A DNA stretch of 11,951 bases from Cyclostephanos tholiformis. Taxonomy: Eukaryota > Bacillariophyta > Thalassiosirophyceae > Thalassiosirales > Thalassiosiraceae. Every line of letters begins with the position of its first letter. Position 1 is the first letter of the stretch. The DNA lies in NCBI GenBank assembly GCA_036939975.1, contig JALLPB010000970.1, positions 1-11,951 of the forward strand. The letters run 5' to 3'. The notes beneath the pieces were generated by a model, which searched no databases, had not been told where the DNA came from, and saw nothing but the letters and a program-made list of their open reading frames with translations. A program made the translations under genes and the position numbers. Shown piece after piece: positions 1-7,180 of the stretch.

Positions 1-266
1 GAGAGATATTTCACCTTCATCTCATATCCACAATATGCCGATTCCCTCAACCTCAATGTGCAGTATGCCCCCAAATAGATTTATTGGTGTGCAACTCACG
101 GAAACAAACTTTATTCATCAAATTGAATTGAACAATTTATGGAGTTAATGAATTGCAACAATTATTTGGATGCGGTTAGTGGTTTGGCTATAAAATTCAT
201 TCAATTGCTTGGAAAATTGTCATCCAGATATATTCACAGTCAAAGCAAATACATGTCACACAATCA
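1..266. other. AT-rich stretch without a recognisable gene
   Basis: I see no gene, RNA gene or clear repeat here. The DNA is visibly richer in A and T than the rest of the window and lacks the GAC/GTC triplet runs that fill the genes to the right. A reading frame open from about position 180 continues into the degenerate protein-like region that follows, but this part resembles no family I know. Confidence 0.5.
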
Positions 267-746
267 ATGGTGGTTCAAGGCGAAGGAGAGGGGGGAGAAT
301 GTGATGCAGCAGTGGAGGAGGATGATAAAACAGCGAGTCGCGGTGGCAAGCCTGAACAAAAGTTTGTTACTCGGAACAGCCTCATTGAGTTTCAGTGCGT
401 ACATGGGCCAAAAAACAATGCCAAAACTGCAGTTGAGCACTATCGAGTTCTTTCCTTCTTCACCAAAACCTACAACAAGTGATACATGTCAGTGGAGAAC
501 AAGTTTGCTTACACACCCAACGACCCTACAAAGATGGCTGACATTCATTTCTTAGCACAGTTAATGGAGAAGAAAGGAGCATTATTGAACATGGCAGTAG
601 AGAACAAGTTTGCTTACACACCCAACGCCCCTAAAAAGATGGCAGATATTCGTTTCTTAGCACAGTAAATGGAGAAGAAAGGAGCATTATTGAAAGAAGT
701 ACAACTGTTGAACGAAGGCCAATGGGGGCCAACTCACATACTATAT
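267..746 (+). pseudogene. Degenerate protein-like region with tandem repeats, family unknown
   Basis: A single frame (ATG at 267) can be followed to about position 746 but is broken by a TGA at 480-482 and a TAA at 666-668, and it ends at TGA 747-749. The frame includes a 35-residue unit present twice (starting at 486 and 591), with the motif ENKFAYTPN and the ending MEKKGALL. The second copy differs from the first by one T-to-A change that turns a Leu codon into the TAA. I do not recognise the family. It may be the remnant of a repetitive host gene or of a mobile element, or it may not be coding at all, since only about three of the nine differences between the units are synonymous. A spliced gene cannot be excluded, but no convincing intron removes both stops. 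Confidence 0.35.
486..695 (+). repeat. Two tandem copies of a 105-bp unit
   Basis: Unit 1 runs 486-590 and unit 2 runs 591-695. By eye they differ at nine of 105 positions (about 91% identical), with no insertion or deletion. The period is a multiple of three, so both copies stay in the same reading frame (35 codons each). Nothing beyond 695 continues as a third copy, and nothing before 486 matches. Confidence 0.9.
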
Positions 747-1690
747 TGAACGCGACTATGCTCACGGTCGAGCAATCGCCGTCCAGGCCTCATCCTGCAC
801 CGGCACTGAACAATCCTTACATCTACGTCGGATGGTTGCAAAAGTAATCCCGCCATCGCTTTCGACGCTCGCCGCCCCGACGTGTCACTCCTTGAACTTG
901 CCCCTCTGGTTCAAGCACGCAAATATCCGATGGTATAGCGATTGCGAATCAAACCGCCCGTACCAGCCATCGCAGTAATCAAATCTGAATTCTCGCAGGA
1001 ATAAAATCAACGAAGGCACGCGATGCAAGTTATACATCATCTTTTTGCAGTAGACCAGGGGCTTCCATAAAACGACGTTGTTGGTAACGTCCCATGATAT
1101 AAGTGCAATCTGCGGGGCTCGGGCTATTGTCGAGGAAAGTACAGAACACGCAGCTACGATCGTAAGACAAAAATGGATCACAGCGAAAAACTACCAATGG
1201 GGTGAATTATACGCATCGAGGAAAGAACTAAAAAAGGGCCCCTAAGGATGAAAGCATGCTCTCTCACCAACATGGTCCTTGTGGGCCCTGTTCGTGGAGA
1301 AGTAATGAAATTGACGGAACAGTGTACTGAACTTGTTCGTTCCCATCCCTCCCTGGACCAATCGTCCGGCATGATCAATTCGCTCTCACGCAACGCCTCG
1401 ACGGGTCCACCCTCCCGTCGTCGTATACCTTCCACAGCTTGACCATGTTTTTCGATCCACCGATATGCATCGGGACGCTCAATATCCGACCCCGATGCCC
1501 GCTATGACCCACGAATACCGCGACGTTGACCTCCCTGGAAAGATTGTAAAGCCTAAAAGATTCGTCCTTCGATGATGATATCAGCAGCCACTTGTCCGTC
1601 GGGATGAGGTTCAGGTCAGTGATGTCGTTCCGTGTCCAGAGAGAGTGAGGCAGAGACAGCTTTGGACGGTGTCAATGACCTTGATTGTGA
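745..1690 (-). pseudogene. EED: Broken EED/ESC/FIE-type WD40 protein (Polycomb PRC2 subunit)
   Basis: Translated pieces on the minus strand follow the order of the EED/ESC/FIE beta-propeller. Piece 1 (~1688-1630) has KVIDTVQ...LSGHG. Piece 2 (1629-~1412) has NDITDLNLIP, SSSKDESFRLYNL, GHSGHRGRILSV and MVKLWKV. Piece 3 (~1402-1345) has VEALRESE. Piece 4 (~1334-1268) has FHYFSTNRAHKDHV. Piece 5 (1153-885) has SWDVTNNVVLWKP, REFRFDYCD and IFACLNQRGKF. Pieces 1 and 2 are out of frame by one missing base at 1630, and the frame changes again near 1405 and 1340; none of these breaks has room for an intron. Between pieces 4 and 5 a GT-AG intron (1267-1154, 114 nt) would keep the frame. The N-terminal blades are absent because the lipase gene ends at 1722. 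The last blade (884-745) is recognisable only faintly. EED normally helps PRC2 bind H3K27me3; this copy cannot make a whole protein as written. Sequencing errors could mimic some of the breaks. Confidence 0.75.
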
Positions 1691-1721
1691 CCCAGCTCAA
1701 AGCATGAAACAGAGAAAAAAA

Positions 1722-4700
1722 TCATCTACGCGGCGATCCGGGGGTGGTATCGATGCCGAAGCTTTTGGCGATCCTTTCCATTTCGTAACATACCCGATTC
1801 GGAAAATGATCCGTCCACAGGGTGGGACTGATCTCGATTTCGTCGAAGTCGTCATTCTTCTTCCGAACGGGCTTATACTCCGACCCAGCGTTCGATGCAC
1901 CGCATGTGATGCATCCCGCGACGCCGTGCAGGCATCCCACCTCCTGACCGGTCTTGACGAGGTGGGTTATACGTCCCGGGGGGTAGAGTGAGATCGACCG
2001 CGCGAGTCCACGGCTCGATCGTCTCTCCTGCTGCATCATCTCGAATCGACGGAGCTGACGGTAAAAATCGGAATCAGGGATGTCGTCGGGGGCGTGTAGC
2101 ATGTCCTCGGTCATTTGCAACGATAAGTTCACGTCGCGGCGGAACCCGTGCCAGAAGATACGTTTGGCGATCTCATACTTTGATAACTTCACCCTAGCGA
2201 TCAAGCGGAGTACCTCGTCGCGAAGACTTGATCAGAGAGGTGCGGGCAGATGATCCAAGAGAATGTGTTAGATCTCCGTGAAAGGAGACAACAACAAGAA
2301 ATTACGTCCATTTGAAACTCACCGCTCCATACTGTCGACGGATAGGCGAGGGACGATGTCGGAGTCCAAGACGAAACTATCAACAAAGTCAGAGCACTGC
2401 GTGGCTAGGTCCCAAGTGAGCAGGCCTCCAGGGGGGCTGATTTCGTTTTTCCGTATTGGGTGAGCGTGAAGCATGGACGATAAATTGAACCAAAGACGCA
2501 TATAATGTACCGCACCTGTAACAGATGCATCGCAAAGTCGGGTATGTATTCCTAAGCATCAAGGACAGAATGACGCCGATCCCGGCACCCAAAGAGTGGC
2601 CGACGATGCGCAACGTGTAGTCCGAAAACTCGGAATTCTCTCCCGAGAGTAATTTTTGAAGTACTTTGTGCCTAAAAGGTCACGTCACGAGAGAGGAACG
2701 CCAGGATGATTAAGCTGAGAATAAAAGACCGACATGGACGCAAGAATAGAGCACGTACCTCATCAGATCTGTGTGTAGCCAGTTGGCGCATTCCAACACA
2801 CCTCCGTGACAGTACTGACCCGCGCCCATGAATCCGTACTCATCTCCCAACGCATCAAGAGGACTCGGATCTAGCAACACGTCAACGACGCAATCCTCGA
2901 GGGTTAGCGATCCCCTGATCGAAAGTACAATGGACCTCCATTTGCGATCGATTACGATGAAGTACGGTGTTTCGTAGAATCCTCCGGCCTCGAACGACGC
3001 GTAAGCGATGTCGGACCTCTCCAGCCCTGCGTGCGCCAATAGCGTGGCCTCGTGCATGCGAAGTAGGTTGTCGCCCACGATCGTCGTCTCTACAACAGTT
3101 TCGGGAACGACCTCCCTCGGCCCGAGCGCGGCCTCCTCGATAACGCCAGGATGCTCGTACTCGTTACCGACGTAGCGCGATCCAGATCTCGTCGTTTCTT
3201 TCGAGCACGTCATTCCTCTTCTCAGCTTCCATCCCATGAGCCGGAACGGCCCGCTGATCGGATATTGGTAAAAGTACAACATCCACTTTTCACGATATGG
3301 ATGCGACGAAACGAAAAAAAAACCATTAGGGGGTTGAGACGGGGGAAAAAATGGAACATTAGGAAATTCGGCATGAAAGGGGGTAAAAAAAAAAAAAAAA
3401 CAAAGCTCACGGTGTACGCGGCCAGCTGGTATCTGGAAAATCGCGCCCCCTCCTCGATGAGCGCGTAATCGTCGGGATTCGACGGCGACAGTATCGCCCC
3501 CGCCGAGGAGGGCGATATATGACCCCCAACACCCCCCTCGTCGCCGTACGTCCGATGACGAGTCCGCCGGTCGTCGTGGTAGGGATCGTCGTCATTCGCC
3601 AACGTGGTCATCGTGACGTCCCCCATCACCGGTCCCATCCCCATCCCCATCCTCGACCGCGATGATGATGATGACGATGACGACGACGACGACGATGGCG
3701 CTTCTTCCGTTCCATACATCACCCTCCTCTGCGCCTGTACGTGCCGCAGCATGACGATGCCCAATCCCACGTCGCTCGGGACGACGTCGAGTCCTCCCCC
3801 GTTACCGCCATAACCGTCGTCGTCCCTCCTCCCCATCGCATCGTCGAAGTCCGCGAAGTAATCGGCGAGGACGCGGGATATGTCGCCGTAGAACCTGGTG
3901 CGTCCGCCGTTCCCGCCTCCTCCCCCCCCCATGCCATCTCCCGCCCCCCCCTCGGCGGTCGCATGCGACACGATGCCCCTACCCCCGAAGAGGTAACAAG
4001 TCGATACGGCGAGCATACGACAGCATCCCTCGCACCTCTCCTGCCAAATTTCCTCGGCGATGCGAGCGTTGTCGCGATTGTTGCAGTGGCGTGCCACGCC
4101 GCGATGGTGCGATCGGTGGTGCATATCATCATCGTCGTGAATACTGTGGTACGGATCGTCGTCGGTCGATCTCACGTCGTCGTCGTCGTCGTCGTCGTCG
4201 TTCATCCTAGTCATCGCGCTTCCTAATCTCAGCGATGTGAACGACGACGACGACGACGACGACGAGGAGGTCTTGACGGGCGGAACTCCCATTATCGACA
4301 ATAGCGTCGCCAATACGACCACGGACTGTAATGCCTGCGAGGATAGGAGCGAACCGTACGCCATCCACCAACGTAATGGCAGGCACCGCGCGTCCTCCCC
4401 GTCGTAGCGATAATAACTCGTTCCTATCCCCCGAGTCAACGCGATCCACGATCCGAACATCAGCGACGCGACGTTGACGATCGCTAGCGTCGTCATCTTC
4501 GTTTCGATCAATCGGACCAATATGGACGCCCGTCGCATCGTCCCCGATGTGGGCGTGCCGTACGACGATGCATCGTATATCCGACGTTCGTATCGCAATG
4601 ACAATGCCGAATACGATGCGACGATCGTCAGGTATACGAGTAGCAGCCTCGGGAAGGACATGTCGGTATTATCCGAGGTGGCGTCGGAACAGGCCGCGGG

Positions 4701-5024
4701 AGCGGCCCCACTCCACGTCGGGACGTCATTGTAGTAGTAGTATACGTCGTCGACGTCGACGTCGACATCATCCACCAGATCCCGCCGTCGTCTCATCGCG
4801 GCGGTCGTATTATTCGCATTATTCGCATTCGTGACCATGATGTTTCCGATGACGACGACGTCATCAGGGGGTGGGAGGAGGAGGAGGTCGATGACGTAAT
4901 AGGACAAATACGGCACCAATGCGAATAGCTGTAATGCCGAGATGCATCCCCAGGCGATTGATGGTACCTGTAGGTCATCGCCGGCGAGTAGCGTCCGACG
5001 CCCGAAGAGGTACAGTGCCGGCAT
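1722..5024 (-). CDS. DAGL: sn-1-specific diacylglycerol lipase, five exons, 971 aa
   Basis: A membrane serine hydrolase that cleaves the sn-1 acyl chain of diacylglycerol to give 2-monoacylglycerol and a fatty acid. Exons: 5024-3411, 3285-2759, 2671-2516, 2436-2323 and 2226-1722; all introns are GT-AG and the joined length is 2916 nt with no frame break. The start ATG (5022-5024) gives MPALYLFGRR...GDDLQVP, matching the usual animal DAGL beginning. Four hydrophobic helices lie near residues 20-50, 124-143, 178-200 and 219-246. DLDVVPSD and ARFSRYQLAAYTW are family signatures. The catalytic domain has SIRGSL, the nucleophile S740 in GHSLGAG, YSPPGGL across a splice junction, D792 in DSDIVPRL and H944 in SPTLWTDHFP, so the triad looks intact. 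The size is close to animal DAGL-alpha. Between helix 4 and the catalytic domain (about 250-520) lies a low-complexity stretch with poly-Ser, poly-Asp, His- and Gly-rich runs. It is transcribed away from the dehydrogenase gene. Confidence 0.94.
3286..3410 (-). other. Lipase intron 1 with long homopolymer
   Basis: The donor gtgagc follows the Thr codon of AAYT, and the acceptor aaaag precedes the TGG of WMLYFYQYP, so the junction rebuilds the family motif AAYTW in phase 0. Just inside the donor the minus strand carries a run of 16 T (plus-strand A run at 3385-3400). The other lipase introns are 2672-2758, 2437-2515 and 2227-2322 (87, 79 and 96 nt). Confidence 0.85.
4175..4264. repeat. Inverted pair of triplet microsatellites
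   Basis: The plus strand has (CGT)9 at 4175-4201 and (ACG)8 at 4241-4264, separated by 39 nt. The two arms are reverse complements and could fold into one long hairpin. In the lipase protein the first array encodes an Asp run and the second a Ser run, because the same triplet is read from opposite strands. A further GAT/GAC array at about 3660-3695 encodes another Ser run of the same protein. Confidence 0.85.
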
Positions 5025-5267
5025 TATTTTTTTTTATATATTATTTATTATATTGCTTGATATCATCTCTCTAGCGGAGATGGCGCTTTAAAACCCCCGC
5101 CCGCCCGCCCACCCCCTCCAGAAACATAGGAATTCATATTAAAATTTAGATGTCAGTCTTAGATGTATGTCTTAAAAAGAGCACGCTCTACTTACCTACA
5201 CGGTACTTACCTACTAAATATGTATGTAAAAAAAAAGTTAGAGTGTAAGTACCTATCATCACGAAGG
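5025..5267. promoter_or_regulatory. Divergent intergenic region between lipase and dehydrogenase
   Basis: Only 243 bp separate the two start codons, so promoter and 5' leader elements of both genes must lie here or overlap. The lipase side is A/T-only for about 30 bp, a run of T followed by TATA-like sequence at 5026-5055. The dehydrogenase side has short direct repeats: an 11-bp unit, tacttacctac, at 5189-5199 and 5204-5214, and ttagatgt at 5146-5153 and 5159-5166. A related gtaagtacct occurs in the opposite orientation near 5245. I cannot assign transcription starts or named factor sites. Confidence 0.6.
5094..5116 (-). promoter_or_regulatory. G-quadruplex motif in the shared promoter
   Basis: The minus strand holds five G runs of 5, 3, 3, 3 and 5 separated by single bases (T, C, C, C). 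This meets the standard quadruplex pattern of four or more runs of at least three G, with the shortest possible loops, which usually gives very stable folds. It could equally act as a GC-box-like element. It sits 70 bp upstream of the lipase ATG and about 150 bp upstream of the dehydrogenase ATG. Confidence 0.65.
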
Positions 5268-7079
5268 ATGCCGCCGCCGCCGCCGTCGTCGTATTCGTCG
5301 GTAGTCCCCATCGTCGCGGTAGCAAGTTTCACATGCGGCATATTCGTTGCGACTCATCTTTTACGTTTGAGGGATCGTGAGCGTCTTCGCAATGGTGCGT
5401 GTATCGCCATCCATCGTCCGTCGGTCTGCGTGTGCATAAAATATTATCATACAAATTGTTGGGTCGTGAAATTGAAAATAATATCCACCCCCGAATTATT
5501 TCGCTTGTATTTTATTTTTTTCGTCCATCCTTCCCCCCCCCCCCCCCCTCCCCCCCCCCCCCCCCCCCCACCACCGATGCACCCTCACGATCGATCGTCT
5601 CGAAACGCGCGCGGCTCGTCCCACGGACCAAAACTTCAGCATGCAGTCGCACTCGGAAACACCTGACGAGGAGGACCCAACGGGCGGCGCTTGGGATCGA
5701 CCTAGCGCGATACATTCCCCTCCTACTAGTCGGTCGCGATGATGCCGATGGCAGGACGTACGGTCGACAGAAAGTCGTCGTCATCGGAGCCGGATCGTTC
5801 GGCACCGCCATGGCATATGCGTCCGCTCAGGTTAGTTAATTACCATCAACCCACCCCCCACCCCACCCCATTCCTCCCCACCCCACCCCACCCCATCCAC
5901 ATCTCACACTTTCTTCCCACGTTAAAAAAAACAAACAAACACACACACACACACGTGCTCATTATACATCTATTTAGGGGGGGAACGAAACCGTTATATA
6001 CATGAGGGATGCCGAACAATGCGATATCATCAATAGGGAGCGTAGGAATCCGAAATACCTATCGAATTTCTCATTACGCGTCGATGGGACCGGTGACATA
6101 CGTGGCATATGCACCCTCGTCGATCTCGAAATGGAATTATCCGCGCCGGGCGTAGTCATACTCGTCGCGCTGCCCTGTCAGCTCACCCCCCCCTGGTTCG
6201 AGGAACATCGGGAATTGATACCGCGCGATGCGCTATTGTGCATAACGGCCAAGGGATTGTACCTTAGGACCAATCAGCTGATGGGACACGCGATACTCGA
6301 CGCACTGGATAGGTCGTACCAGCCGCTGGCATTCCTATCGGGCCCGAGCTTCGCCGAGGAGATCATGAGGGGCGATCCAACGACGTTGGTGGTGGCGAGC
6401 GATGAGGTATTCCACTCCGTTAGGGTACAGGGTATCCTGAGCAATTTCAGGACGGTACGAGTGTTCACATCGGACGATCCCGTCGGCGTTCAGGTATGAT
6501 TCTCGATTCTCATATGGTGTATATCATAATATCTGTTCGGTCCCTCGTCTCATCTTCACTTCATGTTTACTTTTGCATTTGGCGATGCGGACTCCTACTC
6601 TTACATATATGATGATGAATCATTAAAAGCTGGGCGGTGCTCTAAAGAACCCGCTGGCAGTCGGTGCGGGGATGGTAACCGCGATGGGATTCGGCGCGAA
6701 TACCCTATCTGCAATGGTGACGAGAGCATCGAACGAACTGAGACAAATATGCGTTTCCATGGGGGGCAACGCCAGGACTATTGATGGACTCGCGGGCATT
6801 GGCGACCTGATGCTGACTTGTTTCTCATCGCAGAGTCGCAATCAAAGATGCGGGCAGCGGTTGATGAGAGGCGAGACAGTCGAGGACATACAAAAGAATT
6901 GTACCGTCGAGGGCATTGCCACCGCCGACGTCGCCATTGTATATGCCGACATGTGCGGTTTGGAATTGCCGATATTTCGATGCGTTCATTCGTTGATACA
7001 CAAGAGAATAACTCCCGAGGAGGCCATTACGTCTCTTATGGGAGGGCGATCTCGGAAAGAGGTACAGGTGCATCTGTGA
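5268..7079 (+). CDS. gpsA: NAD-dependent glycerol-3-phosphate dehydrogenase (GpsA type), four exons, 427 aa
   Basis: Interconverts dihydroxyacetone phosphate and glycerol-3-phosphate with NAD(H), supplying the glycerolipid backbone and glycerol. Exons: 5268-5394, 5640-5830, 5978-6493 and 6630-7079; introns of 245, 147 and 136 nt are GT-AG, and the joined length is 1284 nt in one frame. The nucleotide-binding motif VVVIGAGSFGTA is at residues 88-99, AKGL with its conserved Lys at 197-200, GPSFAEE at 228-234, and GGALKN with the catalytic-type Lys at K284. Then come NTLSAMVTRASNEL and GIGDLMLTCFSSQSRN. The last motif is of the bacterial GpsA type rather than the animal GPD1 type. The usual TRG appears as TRA. 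The N-terminal 85 residues exceed the family core: a hydrophobic stretch (about 11-32) is followed by an Arg-rich segment, suggesting a membrane anchor or organelle targeting. ATG 5268 was chosen because its exon ends at a good donor with the right phase; the upstream in-frame ATG at 5163 is less likely. Confidence 0.92.
5395..5639 (+). other. Dehydrogenase intron 1 with giant C tracts
   Basis: The donor is gtgcgt after the exon base G5394, and the acceptor is cttcag ending at 5639. This is the first AG after the pyrimidine tract, and it alone gives the phase-1 junction (G plus CA) that joins the N-terminal exon to the dehydrogenase frame. Inside lie C16 (5533-5548), one T and C20 (5550-5569). 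The opposite strand is therefore almost pure G for 37 nt. Tract lengths of this kind are prone to sequencing error, but since the tract is intronic the protein is not affected. Confidence 0.8.
5831..5977 (+). repeat. Dehydrogenase intron 2 filled with CCCCA and CA repeats
   Basis: This 147-nt intron (donor gttagt, acceptor tatttag) joins SAQ to GGNETVIY in phase 0. Positions about 5850-5896 are a run of CCCCA-like units and 5932-5954 a CA-rich microsatellite. On the transcript the whole intron is pyrimidine- or CA-rich. The third intron (6494-6629, donor gtatga, acceptor ttaaaag) holds no such repeats. Confidence 0.8.
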
Positions 7080-7180
7080 GATGTCGAGAGGGCGTCCGAT
7101 GATATGTCACAATCGTGTAGTATTATGTAAAATTTAGTAGAATGAGAGTTGGATCGGAATTGAGGAGAGTTTTATCAACT
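7080..7180. other. Convergent spacer between two gene ends
   Basis: The stop codon of the dehydrogenase (TGA, 7077-7079) and that of the AP2/FHA gene (TAG, minus strand, 7181-7183) are 101 bp apart. Both 3' ends and their polyadenylation signals must fit or overlap here. The middle is A/T-rich, around tattatgtaaaatttag; I see no canonical AATAAA on either strand. Confidence 0.6.

Noticed and set aside
139..555. A 138-codon plus-strand frame at the left end
   Set aside because: Its protein is unlike any family I know and it overlaps, in another frame, the better supported tandem 35-codon repeat. It does not continue across the second repeat unit.
745..884. Full last WD40 blade of the EED-like pseudogene
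   Set aside because: Only a faint trace (CKDCSVPV and STVSIVAF in different frames) is seen, so I extend the pseudogene here with low certainty and claim no intact blade.
1632..2197. Plus-strand frames between 1632 and 2197
   Set aside because: They are antisense to the last lipase exon, which carries the catalytic His motif in the minus-strand frame.
3741..4226. A 161-codon plus-strand frame rich in Val
   Set aside because: It is antisense to lipase exon 1; the Val run is only the reverse reading of the GAC/GTC triplet array.
5163..5267. Upstream in-frame ATG as the dehydrogenase start
   Set aside because: The extra residues are low in family signal and lie in the promoter-like repeats; ATG 5268 has a purine at -3 and directly begins the hydrophobic leader.
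5399..5639. Continuous frame through the poly-C tract into the dehydrogenase
   Set aside because: It would encode a Pro run and no leader; splicing 5394 to 5640 gives exact phase, good donor and acceptor, and a sensible N-terminus.
5831..5960. CCCCA and CA repeats as a telomere-like or CRISPR-like array
   Set aside because: Units are short, imperfect and lie inside an intron with proper splice sites; there are no spacers and no chromosome-end context.
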